Shown piece after piece: positions 1-8,782 of a DNA stretch of 64,000 nt. The translations under genes were made by a program, and so were the position numbers. The notes below the pieces were generated by a model. The model was given only the letters and a program-made list of their open reading frames with translations. It did not search any database and had not been told where the DNA came from. Every line of letters starts with the position of its first letter. Positions within the stretch are counted from its first letter, which is position 1. The stretch comes from Mycobacterium sp. URHB0044 (GTDB taxonomy: Bacteria > Actinomycetota > Actinomycetes > Mycobacteriales > Mycobacteriaceae), in assembly GCF_000620625.1 (NCBI RefSeq), contig NZ_JIAW01000003.1, forward strand, positions 372,001 through 436,000. Reading direction: 5' to 3'.

Positions 1-913
1 AGAACACGACGGCAGCCGGTAGCAGCCACGCGATCTGGCCGATCTGCGCCGCCTGGAACAACCGCCCGGCACCCGGCCCGCCGAAACCGTGGGCGACCTT
101 CGCCGACGGCCCGAGCGGCATGCCCACGCTACCCACCTCGTGCCCGTTGAGCCTGCCGAAGCCGTTGTAGCCGAACGTCAGTTCCAGCTCCGAATTGTGT
201 TGGGAGCCACCGATCCACGGCCGGTCGTCGGCCGGCCACAGCTGCACCAACGCCACCCACCAGCCGCCGGCCAGCACCGCCGCGACGAGCGCGAGACCGA
301 CCTGCCACGTCCGGCGCAGCCAGGTCGGTGGGCCGGCGATCAGGTATGGGACGAACAACGCGGGCAGCATCAGGACCACCACCAGTTGCTTGGTCAGATA
401 CCCACAGCCGACCAGCACGCCGCACAACACCAGCCAGCGGGTGCGCCCGTCGTCGACCGTGCGCAGGGCCGCCCACAGCGCAGCCGTCAGCAAGAGCACC
501 AGCAGTGCGTCCGGATTGTTGTGCCGGAAGATGGCCACCACCACCGGAGTGAGCGCGAATACCACGCCCGCGATCAGACCCGCCGCGTCGCCGAACCTGC
601 GGCGCACGGTGTCCCACATCAACGCCACGCTCGCCACGCCCGCCAGCGCCTGCGGCACCAGGAGGCTCCACGAGTTGAGCCCGAACAGCCGCACCGACAA
701 CGCCATCGGCCACAGTGACATCGGCGGCTTGTCGACGGTGATGGAGTTGGCCGCATCCGACGATCCGAACAGGAAGGCCTTCCACGATTGCGAACCAGCT
801 TGGGCGGCAGCCGAATAGAAGACGTTGGCCCAGCCCTGCATACTGAGGTCCCACATATACAACACCGCGCTGCCGATGAGCAGCGCGGCGAGGGCCCAAC
901 GGGTGCGGGTCAC
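1..913 (-). CDS. ArnT/GT39-like membrane glycosyltransferase, C-terminus cut by window edge
   Basis: Reading the minus strand from a GTG at 913 gives an uninterrupted frame to base 1 with no stop, so the gene continues outside the window. The visible 304 residues start with a hydrophobic helix, then a periplasm-like loop with SITVDKPPMSLWPMAL, a motif typical of ArnT/PMT-type lipid-linked sugar transferases, then several leucine/valine-rich membrane segments (for example LVVVLMLPALFVPYLI). Such enzymes move a sugar from a polyprenyl-phosphate donor to an acceptor outside the membrane. The GTG overlaps the stop of the upstream GT2/GtrA gene (GTGA), implying translational coupling: the partner would make or flip the polyprenyl-linked sugar used here. 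The acceptor cannot be read from the sequence. Family call fairly sure; substrate unknown. Confidence 0.8.
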   Translation of the reverse strand, partial: MTRTRWALAALLIGSAVLYMWDLSMQGWANVFYSAAAQAGSQSWKAFLFGSSDAANSITVDKPPMSLWPMALSVRLFGLNSWSLLVPQALAGVASVALMWDTVRRRFGDAAGLIAGVVFALTPVVVAIFRHNNPDALLVLLLTAALWAALRTVDDGRTRWLVLCGVLVGCGYLTKQLVVVLMLPALFVPYLIAGPPTWLRRTWQVGLALVAAVLAGGWWVALVQLWPADDRPWIGGSQHNSELELTFGYNGFGRLNGHEVGSVGMPLGPSAKVAHGFGGPGAGRLFQAAQIGQIAWLLPAAVVF

Positions 914-2154
914 ATGCGGTGCACGCCGAACACCCGCCGCAACGCGACGAACCGGACCATCGTGGCGACCAGGTTGGCGACCACGAGAACGGACAACTCC
1001 ACGACCTTGCCGACCGTCGGGTCGAAGCGGTGCAGGACGTACAGCGAGCCGCTGGTGATGGCCAGCCCGAACGCGAAGACGACGAGGCCGTGCATTTGAT
1101 GGCGGGCGGCACCGCCGCGGCCGCGGATGCCGAACGTGAACGCCCGGTTGGCTGCGGTGTTGGCGACGGCGGTGAGCAGCAGCGCGGTCAGGTTGGCGGC
1201 CTGTGCACCCATCGTCGAGTGCAACATCAGATACAGCAGGGCGTAGGCCAATGTGCTTGCGATACCGACGATTCCGAACCGAACCAATTGCCCGACCATG
1301 CCGTGGGGAACGCCCGGCACCAAGGGCTCGCGGCCGAGACTGGCCTGCAGTTCGCGCACCGGAAGCGCCCCGGTGGCCAGCGCCCGGCCCACCCGCCAGC
1401 AACCCTTGAGGTCGTTGACCGCCGTGCGCAGCACGTCGACCCGGGAATCGGGGTCGTCGATCCAGTCGACCGGCACCTCGTGGATCCGCAGCCCAGCGCG
1501 CTCGGCGATGACCAGCAGTTCGGTGTCGAAGAACCAACCGGTGTCGGCGACGAGGGGCAGCAATCGCCGTGCCACGTCGGCGCGCACCGCCTTGAACCCA
1601 CACTGGGCATCCGAGAACCGTGCACCCAGTGCGCCGCGCAGGATCAGATTGTAACTGCGCGAAACGAATTCGCGCTTGGGCCCACGGACCACCCGCGACG
1701 ACGCCGAGAGGCGTGACCCAATGGCCACATCAGAATGACCCGAGATCAGGGGCGCCACCAACGGCATCAGCGCGGTCAGGTCGGTGGACAGGTCGACGTC
1801 CATGTAGGCCACCACCGTCGCGGTCGACGACATCCACGCCGCGTGCAGAGCGCCGCCGCGGCCCTTGCGGTCGAGATGAATGACCTCGACGTCGGGCAGT
1901 TCGCGGGCCAGCTGCCGCGCCACCGCGAGCGTGCCGTCGGTGCTGGCGTTGTCGGCCACCGTGATCCGGGCCGGATACGGCACCTCGGTGGCCAGGAAGT
2001 GGTGCAGTCGCCGGACGCTGCCAGGCAGGTCGCGTTCCTCGTCGAAGACCGGGATCACGATGTCCAGCACGTAGTCGCGCTTCGCCGGGAGCGCAGCCAA
2101 CTCGGCCGGTCTGGGCCCTGCCAGGTCGGTCACGGAGCCGCCCGGCGGCGACAT
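910..2154 (-). CDS. Bifunctional GT2 glycosyltransferase with C-terminal GtrA domain
   Basis: 414 residues. The N-terminal half is a GT-A fold family 2 transferase: [10 protein letters not shown] near residue 32, ADNASTDGT near 67, the metal-binding MDVDLSTD near 118, and [11 protein letters not shown], all typical of dolichyl/polyprenyl-phosphate sugar synthases. From about residue 288 a GtrA-type membrane domain with four hydrophobic helices follows ([19 protein letters not shown], then [11 protein letters not shown], then two more). The product probably loads a sugar onto a polyprenyl phosphate at the cytoplasmic face and helps move it across the membrane. Its stop overlaps the start of the ArnT-like gene, so the two probably form one cell-envelope glycosylation unit. 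The ATG at 2154 lies 95 bases from the divergent HIT gene, leaving room for a shared promoter region. Confidence 0.85.
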   Translation of the reverse strand: MSPPGGSVTDLAGPRPAELAALPAKRDYVLDIVIPVFDEERDLPGSVRRLHHFLATEVPYPARITVADNASTDGTLAVARQLARELPDVEVIHLDRKGRGGALHAAWMSSTATVVAYMDVDLSTDLTALMPLVAPLISGHSDVAIGSRLSASSRVVRGPKREFVSRSYNLILRGALGARFSDAQCGFKAVRADVARRLLPLVADTGWFFDTELLVIAERAGLRIHEVPVDWIDDPDSRVDVLRTAVNDLKGCWRVGRALATGALPVRELQASLGREPLVPGVPHGMVGQLVRFGIVGIASTLAYALLYLMLHSTMGAQAANLTALLLTAVANTAANRAFTFGIRGRGGAARHQMHGLVVFAFGLAITSGSLYVLHRFDPTVGKVVELSVLVVANLVATMVRFVALRRVFGVHRM

Positions 2155-2249
2155 TCGAACATGGCGTCAACCGTCGCCCAGCAAGCTGCCACCGGTCTGC
2201 GGCGAGGCTGGGAAGTTGCTGGCAGCGCGGTTCTGGCATGCTCGAACCC

Positions 2250-2654
2250 ATGTCCTCCGTCTTCACCAAGATCATCAACAGGGAACTGCCGGGCCGCTTC
2301 GTGTACGAGGACGACGACGTGGTCGCGTTCCTCACCATCCAGCCGATGACGCAGGGCCACACGTTGGTGGTGCCGCGCGAGGAGATCGACAACTGGCAGG
2401 ACGTCGAACCCGCCGCCTTCAATCAGGTGATGGCGGTGTCGCAGAAGATCGGCAAGGCCGTCTGCAAGGCGTTCGGGGCGCAGCGCTCCGGCGTGATCAT
2501 CGCCGGACTCGAGGTGCCGCACCTACACGTGCACGTCTTCCCGGCGTACAACCTGACCGACTTCGGCTTCGCCAACGTCGACCGTGACCCGTCGCCCGAA
2601 TCGCTCGACGAGGCACAGACCAAGATCAAGGCGGCGCTGGCCGAACTCGGCTAA
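2250..2654 (+). CDS. HIT family nucleotide hydrolase/transferase
   Basis: A 134-residue histidine-triad protein. The catalytic triad motif HLHVHVF lies near residue 91, and the N-terminal [23 protein letters not shown] segment matches the usual HIT opening. Family members cleave phosphoramidates and similar bonds on AMP/GMP derivatives in the cytoplasm. An in-frame ATG four codons upstream (2238) is possible; MSSVF was chosen because HIT proteins usually begin that way. In M. tuberculosis the equivalent gene (Rv0759c) also faces phoR tail to tail, which is the arrangement here, so the neighbourhood is conserved. Substrate not predictable. Confidence 0.88.
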   Translation: MSSVFTKIINRELPGRFVYEDDDVVAFLTIQPMTQGHTLVVPREEIDNWQDVEPAAFNQVMAVSQKIGKAVCKAFGAQRSGVIIAGLEVPHLHVHVFPAYNLTDFGFANVDRDPSPESLDEAQTKIKAALAELG

Positions 2655-2689
2655 CCGGCGGGCAGGAGCGAAGCGACCGGGGAATCGAT

Positions 2690-4123
2690 TTAACCGACCG
2701 GTACCGCCACGTCGGCGATGCGCGGCAGGGTGACCGTGAACCGGCACCCGCTGCCTGGAGCGGTGGTGACGCTGACCGTGCCGCCGTGCGCGTACACCAG
2801 CGAGTCCACGATCGACAGTCCCAGCCCGGTGCCGCCGCTGGCCCGCGCCCTCGACGAGTCGGTGCGGTAGAACCGCTCGAACACCCGTTGCGCGTCCTCG
2901 CCGGTCATGCCGGGCCCCTCATCGCAGACCTCGAGCACGGCGTTCCCGCCGTCGGTGCCGACGCGCACCGCGACGCCCGCGGACTCGGGCGTGTGCTGCA
3001 ACGCGTTGGCGACCAGGTTGCTCAGCACCTGCCGCAGCCGGGCCTCGTCGCCGAGCACCTCAGGCGTGCCTGGCCCGTCGAAGACCTGCATCGTGATGTC
3101 GCGCTTGGGCGCAACGGATCTGGCGTCGTGCACCGCGTCGCTGGCCAGCGACAGCAGGTCGACGCGATTGCGTTCGAGCGGGCGCTGCGCATCGAGGCGG
3201 GCCAGCAGCAGAAGATCCTCGACGAGCAGACCCATCCGCCGAGCCTCGCTCTCGATGCGGCTCATCAACAACTCCATGTCGCGCGCGGCGCCCTGGCGGT
3301 ACAGCTCGGCGAAGCCGCGGATGGTGGTCAGCGGTGTGCGCAGCTCGTGGCTGGCGTCGGTGATGAACCGGCGCATCCGGTCTTCGGAGGTACGCGCCTG
3401 CTCGGCCGACGACTCCGACGACGCGACCGCACGCTGAATTTGGGCCAGCATTCCGTTGAGCGCCAACGATAATCGGCCAACCTCGGTGCGTGTGTCACGT
3501 TGTGGAATGCGGCGGTCGAGCTCTCCCGCGGCGATCGCGGCCGCGGTCTGCTCCACTTCGACGAGCGGCCGGAGGCTGCGATGCACGACGGCGTAGCCGG
3601 CGATCCCGAGCACCAGCAGCACCGCCGCACCGAGGCCGACCTGCGACCAGGTCAGCGCGCGCACCGTCGACGACACGTCCGACAGGTCGATGGCGACGGT
3701 CGTGAGTTCACCGCGGGGCCCGCGCACCGTCATCGCCCGCCACTGCACGTTCGAGTGGTCGATCGAACCGACCGTCACAGGCACCGGTCCGACGTCATTG
3801 TTGTCGGGCAGCGCCGGTTCGGCGTCGCGGTCGTTGACCGCCATCCACACGCGACCGTCCGGATCGATGCCGCGGACGTAGAAGTTCGACGGTGGCCTGG
3901 CCGGGTTGGGACCTTCGATCGGGGTGCTCGGCGTCCGGCGGGGGGCTTGGGCCCAGCCGCGGGAGGCGTCGAGCAACGTCTGGTCGACGCGGTTGATGAG
4001 GCTGTGCTTGATGATGGACGTGACGGCGACACCGGAGGCCAGCAGGCCGCACGCCACCAGGAGCAGGGTGGCGGCAACCAGCCCGACCCGAAGAGGAATG
4101 CCCCGTCCGCGCAGTCTCGCCAT
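2690..4123 (-). CDS. phoR: Sensor histidine kinase PhoR
   Basis: 477 residues, close to the 485 of M. tuberculosis PhoR. Order: membrane helix about 12-37, extracytoplasmic sensor about 38-158, second helix about 159-182, HAMP linker, HisKA with the phosphoacceptor His259 in ITDASHELRTPL, then the ATPase domain with the N box (NLVANALQHT), G1 box (DEGPGM), F box (FERFYR) and G2 box (GTGLGLSIV). It starts 43 bases after phoP on the same strand, so the pair forms an operon. PhoR phosphorylates PhoP; in mycobacteria the pair responds to acid or related cues and controls complex-lipid synthesis. Identification rests on domain order, the near-identical partner and the HIT neighbour. Confidence 0.93.
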   Translation of the reverse strand: MARLRGRGIPLRVGLVAATLLLVACGLLASGVAVTSIIKHSLINRVDQTLLDASRGWAQAPRRTPSTPIEGPNPARPPSNFYVRGIDPDGRVWMAVNDRDAEPALPDNNDVGPVPVTVGSIDHSNVQWRAMTVRGPRGELTTVAIDLSDVSSTVRALTWSQVGLGAAVLLVLGIAGYAVVHRSLRPLVEVEQTAAAIAAGELDRRIPQRDTRTEVGRLSLALNGMLAQIQRAVASSESSAEQARTSEDRMRRFITDASHELRTPLTTIRGFAELYRQGAARDMELLMSRIESEARRMGLLVEDLLLLARLDAQRPLERNRVDLLSLASDAVHDARSVAPKRDITMQVFDGPGTPEVLGDEARLRQVLSNLVANALQHTPESAGVAVRVGTDGGNAVLEVCDEGPGMTGEDAQRVFERFYRTDSSRARASGGTGLGLSIVDSLVYAHGGTVSVTTAPGSGCRFTVTLPRIADVAVPVG

Positions 4124-4166
4124 CCCCCTATTGTTCGCTAGGTCGAGCTAGATCTTCGGCTGTTGA

Positions 4167-4889
4167 CTACCGCGGTTCGCGCAGCACGTACCCAACTCCG
4201 CGCAGCGTGTGCAGCAGCCGCTTCTCGCCGGTGTCGATCTTGCGCCGCAGGTACGACACGTAGGACTCGACGACGTTGACGTCGCCGCCGAAGTCGTAGC
4301 GCCAGACGTGGTCGAGGATCTTCGGCTTGGACAGCACCGTGCCCGCGTTGATGATGAAGTACCGCAGCAACGTGAACTCGGTGGGCGACAGCGATACCGG
4401 CTCGCCGGCCTTCCACACCTCGTGGGTGTCCTCGTCGAGCTCGATGTCGGCGAACGAAAGGCGAGCGCTGCGAGGCTCCTCGACGCCGCGGCCCGACCGC
4501 CGCAGGATCACCCGCAACCGGGCCACCACCTCTTCCAGGCTGAACGGCTTGGTGACGTAGTCGTCGCCGCCGAGCGTCAGGCCGGCGATCTTGTCCTGAA
4601 GGGTGTCGCGTGCGGTCAGGAACAGTGCCGGCGAATCGATGCCGTCGGCGCGCAGGCGGCGCAGCACGCCGAACCCGTCCATTCCCGGCATCATGACGTC
4701 GAGGATGACGGCGTCGGGCCGTATCTCCCTGGCCTTGTCCAGCGCGGCGGGACCGCTCGACGCGGTATGCACCTCGAAGCCCTGGAACTTGAGGCTCACG
4801 GAGAGCAGTTCCACGATGTTAGTTTCATCATCGACGACGAGGACGCGCGCTTCTGGGACGGATTCGGGGATCGCAGCAGCCATGGCCAT
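4167..4889 (-). CDS. phoP: Response regulator PhoP (OmpR family)
   Basis: 240 residues. The receiver domain has an acidic pair at Asp20-Asp21, phosphoacceptor Asp64 in VILDVMMPGMDG and Lys114 in YVTKPF; a winged-helix DNA-binding domain ends in HTLRGVGYVLREPR. The protein is almost the same as M. tuberculosis PhoP from ARVLVVDDE onward. The frame stays open far upstream of the real N-terminus; the ATG at 4889 was chosen because the codons before it encode sequence unlike PhoP. A second ATG two codons later (4883) is also possible. The product binds 7-4-7 direct repeats of a TCACAGC-like word, and one such repeat lies just upstream, suggesting autoregulation. Confidence 0.95.
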   Translation of the reverse strand: MAMAAAIPESVPEARVLVVDDETNIVELLSVSLKFQGFEVHTASSGPAALDKAREIRPDAVILDVMMPGMDGFGVLRRLRADGIDSPALFLTARDTLQDKIAGLTLGGDDYVTKPFSLEEVVARLRVILRRSGRGVEEPRSARLSFADIELDEDTHEVWKAGEPVSLSPTEFTLLRYFIINAGTVLSKPKILDHVWRYDFGGDVNVVESYVSYLRRKIDTGEKRLLHTLRGVGYVLREPR

Positions 4890-4933
4890 GCGACTAGCGT
4901 CCACCCATTTACTGGCATTACACCTGCAGGAGC

Positions 4934-4951
4934 GCTGTGAGCTTCCTGTGA
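4934..4951 (-). promoter_or_regulatory. Candidate PhoP box upstream of phoP
   Basis: On the minus strand two heptamers, TCACAGG and TCACAGC, are separated by AAGC, giving the 7-4-7 direct repeat known for mycobacterial PhoP. The site is 45 bases upstream of the phoP start. The match is seen directly; binding and autoregulation are inferred from the known behaviour of PhoP. Confidence 0.6.
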
Positions 4952-5016
4952 GTTGGTTTTCCAGGCGATAAGCGCAACCACCAGGGCGACTGTGACCGCC
5001 GCCATAGACTGGCTGG

Positions 5017-5745
5017 ATGAATCTTGGCAAAACCCTGGTCGACCTGGCCACCGCGCCGGCCCGCATCGGCCTCGCCGTTGCCGACGCCGGTCTGACGGTC
5101 GCCAACGGGGCGCTGGGCGTCGCGAAGACCACGCTCGGTGACACCAGCGCGGGGCCAGGGCCGGCATCCGTGGCCAGCATGTTCGGCATCGACGACGCCG
5201 TCGCCCGCGCCAATCGGTTGGCCAAGCTGATGGACGAGGACCAGCCCCTTGGCCGGGCGCTGGCACCGGACGGACCCGTCGACCGGCTGCTGCAGCCCGG
5301 TGGTCTGGTGGACAAGCTGACCATGCCCGGCGGTGTGATCGACCGGCTGACGCAGGAGAACAGCGGCCTGATGCGCGCCATCGAGCCGGGCGGACTCGTC
5401 GACCAACTGCTGGCCGAGGACGGGCTGCTCGACCGAGTGCTGGCCGAGGATGGCGTCGCCGATCGGCTACTGGCCGAGGGCGGCGTGATCGACACCCTCA
5501 CCGCGAAGAACGGTCCGCTCGAACAGCTCGCGACCGTGGCGGACACGCTGAACCGACTGACCCCGGGGCTCGAGGCATTGGAGCCGACGATCGAGGCGTT
5601 GCGCGAGGCCGTCATCACGCTCAGCGCGGTGGTCAACCCGCTGAGCAACATCGCCGATCGAATCCCGTTCCCAGGCCGCCGCCCGAGGAGCCGTCCGCCG
5701 TCACGGACCGTGACGTCGCAGCGCGTTATCGACGCCGACGAGTGA
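5017..5745 (+). CDS. Conserved hypothetical protein with about ten decapeptide repeats
   Basis: 242 residues, family not recognised. Residues about 75-174 are built from roughly ten tandem 10-residue units in perfect register. The consensus is roughly [D/G]G-hydrophobic-V/I-D-R-L-L-A-E (for example DGLLDRVLAE and DGVADRLLAE); one unit, NSGLMRAIEP, departs from it. The N-terminal 40 residues contain a small Ala/Gly/Val-rich amphipathic stretch, residues 175-215 are helical-looking, and the tail is Arg/Pro-rich (PFPGRRPRSRPPSR). There is no signal peptide or clear membrane helix. It is divergent from phoP, separated by 127 bases that include the PhoP-box-like repeat, so shared control is possible. 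Such regular repeats suggest a solenoid or a helical scaffold; function unknown. Confidence 0.75.
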   Translation: MNLGKTLVDLATAPARIGLAVADAGLTVANGALGVAKTTLGDTSAGPGPASVASMFGIDDAVARANRLAKLMDEDQPLGRALAPDGPVDRLLQPGGLVDKLTMPGGVIDRLTQENSGLMRAIEPGGLVDQLLAEDGLLDRVLAEDGVADRLLAEGGVIDTLTAKNGPLEQLATVADTLNRLTPGLEALEPTIEALREAVITLSAVVNPLSNIADRIPFPGRRPRSRPPSRTVTSQRVIDADE

Positions 5746-5768
5746 CCCGATAAACTCCTGCCTCGCAG

Positions 5769-5843
5769 GCCTCCTTAGCTCAGTGGTAGAGCGTTCGCCT
5801 TGTAAGCGGAATGTCATCGGTTCAATCCCGATAGGAGGCTCCA
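5769..5843 (+). tRNA. tRNA-Thr (anticodon TGT)
   Basis: A full cloverleaf can be drawn. The acceptor GCCTCCT pairs with AGGAGGC, the D arm is GCTCAGTGGTAGAGC, the anticodon stem TTCGC/GCGGA flanks the loop CTTGTAA, and the T arm is ATCGG-TTCAATC-CCGAT. The anticodon TGT at 5801-5803 reads ACA threonine codons. The 3' CCA (5841-5843) is encoded. Confidence 0.95.
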
Positions 5844-5889
5844 ACTTCAACGCCGGCTGGTTGTCGGTGCCCGGTCGTAGCTTCGGAGC

Positions 5890-6294
5890 ATGAGACAGTG
5901 CCGCGGCTGCGGTTCGGAACTCGTGAAACGCAGCCAGAAGATCTACTGCAGTAACGCATGTCAGTCGTTGGTCCGGCGCGAAATCGGTACCAAACGTTGG
6001 CTCGAATCCGGCGAGGCGGTCGTCGCCACCTACCACGACCACTACATCCGGCAGTATCTCGCCGCCGCTCAGTCCGGCTGCTGCGCGATTTGCGGCGGAG
6101 CCAGCGTCTGGCTGGACCTGCCGCTGGCCTTCGTGTTGGACCACATCGACGGGGACTCGACCAACAATCGGCGGGAGAACCTCCGGCTGATCTGTCCGAA
6201 CTGCGATTCACAGCTTGCGACGTACAAGAGCCGGAACCGCGGCAAGGGCCGCCATTACCGCAGGCAGCGCTACGCGAACGGCCAGTCGTACTGA
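5890..6294 (+). CDS. Small HNH endonuclease-like protein
   Basis: 134 residues. The N-terminus carries a zinc-finger-like set CRGCG (C4, C7) plus CSNAC (C20, C24). The C-terminal half has CAIC, then LDHIDGDSTNNRRENL and ICPNC, the zinc-bracketed HNH fold with His-Asp and Asn residues in the expected order. HNH proteins nick or cut DNA in restriction, phage packaging, homing and repair. It starts 47 bases after the tRNA-Thr CCA end, a common insertion hotspot, and ends 13 bases before the stop of the convergent penicillin-binding protein gene. No integrase, repeat or methylase is nearby, so its role is undetermined. Confidence 0.75.
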   Translation: MRQCRGCGSELVKRSQKIYCSNACQSLVRREIGTKRWLESGEAVVATYHDHYIRQYLAAAQSGCCAICGGASVWLDLPLAFVLDHIDGDSTNNRRENLRLICPNCDSQLATYKSRNRGKGRHYRRQRYANGQSY

Positions 6295-6307
6295 CGGAAC
6301 GTCGACG

Positions 6308-8782
6308 TCACGGCGGAGGCGGCGGTGGTGGCGGAAGTGGTGGCGGCTCGGCGGGTGGCGGCGGCTCAGGCGGCGGCGGCCCGAGCAGTGGCACCGTGAT
6401 CGGCGGCAGCCCCGGAATCTCAACCACCGTCGTGCCGAACGGGGGCGACGCTCCTGGTGGGGGCTCCGGCGGTGGCGGGGGCGGCGGAGGAGTGCCGTTA
6501 CTGATGTTGATCGTGATGATCGACCCGGGCATGGTCTGGCCAGTCGGGGTGGTACCGACCACGTATCCGTACGGCGCGCCGCTGTTCACGGGCGTTGCCT
6601 GATCAGCAACCCGAAAACCGGCGTCCAGCAAGCGCTGCCGCGCGGCATCCAATTTCAAGCCGGACACCGTGGGCACGCGGCCACCCGGCGCGCCCTCGAC
6701 ATAGCGGGGATCCGTCGGCGGCAGACGCACGTCACCGAAGTCCGTCGCGATCGGCTTCATCGCCTCGAACCATGTCCGGGCGGGTTCGCTACCGCCGAAC
6801 AAGTCGCCGTCGTAGCACTTGCGCAATGGAAAGGAACAGATTCCCCCTGGACTGCTCGAGTCGTCGAAGACGTATACGGCCCCCGCGTAATGGTTCGTGA
6901 ATCCCACGAATCCGGCCGACCGATGCGATTCGGTCGTGCCGGTCTTGCCCGACATCGGCAGATCCCAGCCGACCGAAGCCGCGGCGCCGGCCGCAGTGCC
7001 CGGGCTCGACGCGTCCTTGCTCAACGCGTTCGCGAAGGTGTTCGCCAGTCCCGTGGGCACCGCTTGATCGCAGGGCTGGCTCGTGAACGGCACCTCGTTG
7101 CCGTGGCGGTCGATGATCTTGTCGATCGGGCTCGGCGGGCACCACACGCCGCCCGATGCCAGCGTCGCCGCCACATTGGACAGCTCGAGCGCATTGAGCT
7201 GGAACGGGCCCAGCGTGAACGAGCCGATGTTCTGTCGCTTGATGAAGTCGGCCAAGCTCTCGTTGCTTTCGGGGTCATAGGCCCGTGCCGTTCCGGGAAG
7301 CGCGTAGGACCGAAGTCCTAGCCGCACCGCCATGTCGACCGCACGGGTAACACCCACCTGTTGAATCAGCTTCGCGAACGCCGTGTTCGGCGAGGCGGCA
7401 AGCGCGTCGGTGACATTCATGGAGCCGCGGTAGTTGCCCGCGTTCTTCACACACCACGTCTCCTTCGGGCAGCCTGGCGTCTCGCTGCTGCCGAGCCCCT
7501 TGGCCTGGAACGAGCCGGGCACCTGCAGCTGAGCATCGATACCCATGCCCATGTCGAGCGCCGCCGCGGTGGTGAAGATCTTGAAGATCGAGCCCGCCCC
7601 GTCGCCGATGAGCGAGAACGGCAACGGCTGCACCGACTCCCGGGCGTCACCGTTAAGGCCATAGGTTCGGTTGCTGGCCATCGCCATGATTCGATGCGCG
7701 TCCTTGCCGGGCTTGATCACGCTCATCACGCTGGCGACGCTGTCGAGCGTCGGTCTGGCGAATTCGTCGATCGCCGACTTGACGGACGTCTGCACCTTCG
7801 GTTCTAGCGTCGTGCGAATCAGATAGCCGCCGCGGGCCACTTGATCCCTGCTGATGCCGGCCCGGGCCAGGTACTCGAGGGCATAGTCGCAAAAGAAGCC
7901 ACGGTCGCCAGCTGCGATGCAGCCACCAGGAAGCTGGTTCGGTTGAGGCAACACGCCCAGTGGCGCGGCCTTTGCGGCACGCAGCTCATCGGCATACTGA
8001 GGAAGATTGGCAATCATGGTGCCCAACACGACGTTTCGCCGCTCCAACGCACCTTGTGGATTCGTATACGGATCGAGCAGACTCGTCGACTGCACCACTC
8101 CGGCCAACAGCGCGGCCTGCTGCCAATTCAGCTGCGAGGCATCAATGCCGAAGTAGGTCTGCGCCGCGTCCTGGATGCCGAACGCGCCGTTCCCGAAATA
8201 CACCAAGTTGAGGTAACGCGTCAGAATCTCGGCCTTACTGAATGTCGTATCGAGCGTCAGCGCCATCCTGATCTCACGCAGCTTGCGCGCCGGAGTGGGG
8301 GCGACAGCCGCGCGCCTCTGCGCAGCGGTCTGGGCCGTCACCAGCAACTGGTAGTTCTTGACGTACTGCTGCTCGATCGTCGAGCCACCCCGCGTGTCGA
8401 GGTCACCCCGCAGGTACCCCGTCAGTCCGGTCATCGTGCCCGGCCAGTCCACACCGTTGTGCTCGGCGAACCGCTTGTCCTCGATCGACACGATCGCCAA
8501 CTTCATCGTGTTCGCGATCTGATCGGTCGGCACCTCGAACCGGCGCTGGCTGTAAATCCACGCGATCGGATTACCTTCGGAGTCAACCATTGTCGACACC
8601 TGTGGGATGTCACCCTGGAGCAGCTGAGCGGAGCCGTTGGCGACCACGTCCGCGGCGCGATTCGACATCAACCCGAGGCCGCCGACCAACGGGAACAGTA
8701 GCGCTGCCACCAACATTCCGGCCATCACACAGCAGCCAGCCAGCTTGTAGATGGACCCCGAAATCGGCCGCCCCTCCGACAT
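6308..8782 (-). CDS. Bifunctional class A penicillin-binding protein, PonA2-type with PASTA domain
   Basis: 824 residues. A short cytoplasmic start and one membrane anchor (about 13-40) precede a GT51 glycosyltransferase domain with catalytic Glu101 in SIEDKRFAEH and GGSTIEQQYVKN. The transpeptidase domain has active-site Ser398 in GSIFK, SPN in ASPNTAFAKL, and SGKTGTT. A PASTA domain (about 690-750) and a proline-rich tail follow. It polymerises and crosslinks peptidoglycan outside the membrane. The sequence is strongly PonA2-like, but the neighbours are not those of ponA2 (whiB4 side), so this may be the extra paralogue called PonA3 in M. smegmatis. That distinction needs a tree, so no symbol is given. 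Confidence 0.9.
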   Translation of the reverse strand: MSEGRPISGSIYKLAGCCVMAGMLVAALLFPLVGGLGLMSNRAADVVANGSAQLLQGDIPQVSTMVDSEGNPIAWIYSQRRFEVPTDQIANTMKLAIVSIEDKRFAEHNGVDWPGTMTGLTGYLRGDLDTRGGSTIEQQYVKNYQLLVTAQTAAQRRAAVAPTPARKLREIRMALTLDTTFSKAEILTRYLNLVYFGNGAFGIQDAAQTYFGIDASQLNWQQAALLAGVVQSTSLLDPYTNPQGALERRNVVLGTMIANLPQYADELRAAKAAPLGVLPQPNQLPGGCIAAGDRGFFCDYALEYLARAGISRDQVARGGYLIRTTLEPKVQTSVKSAIDEFARPTLDSVASVMSVIKPGKDAHRIMAMASNRTYGLNGDARESVQPLPFSLIGDGAGSIFKIFTTAAALDMGMGIDAQLQVPGSFQAKGLGSSETPGCPKETWCVKNAGNYRGSMNVTDALAASPNTAFAKLIQQVGVTRAVDMAVRLGLRSYALPGTARAYDPESNESLADFIKRQNIGSFTLGPFQLNALELSNVAATLASGGVWCPPSPIDKIIDRHGNEVPFTSQPCDQAVPTGLANTFANALSKDASSPGTAAGAAASVGWDLPMSGKTGTTESHRSAGFVGFTNHYAGAVYVFDDSSSPGGICSFPLRKCYDGDLFGGSEPARTWFEAMKPIATDFGDVRLPPTDPRYVEGAPGGRVPTVSGLKLDAARQRLLDAGFRVADQATPVNSGAPYGYVVGTTPTGQTMPGSIITINISNGTPPPPPPPPEPPPGASPPFGTTVVEIPGLPPITVPLLGPPPPEPPPPAEPPPLPPPPPPPP

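Noticed and set aside
129..1112. Long open frame on the minus strand overlapping the first two genes
   Set aside because: It has Arg/Gly-rich low-complexity sequence typical of a shadow in GC-rich DNA, and the true frames (ArnT-like and GT2/GtrA) show family motifs.
4890..5651. Extension of phoP to 494 residues
   Set aside because: The extra N-terminal part is Ser/Arg-rich, overlaps the divergent decapeptide-repeat gene and is unlike any PhoP.
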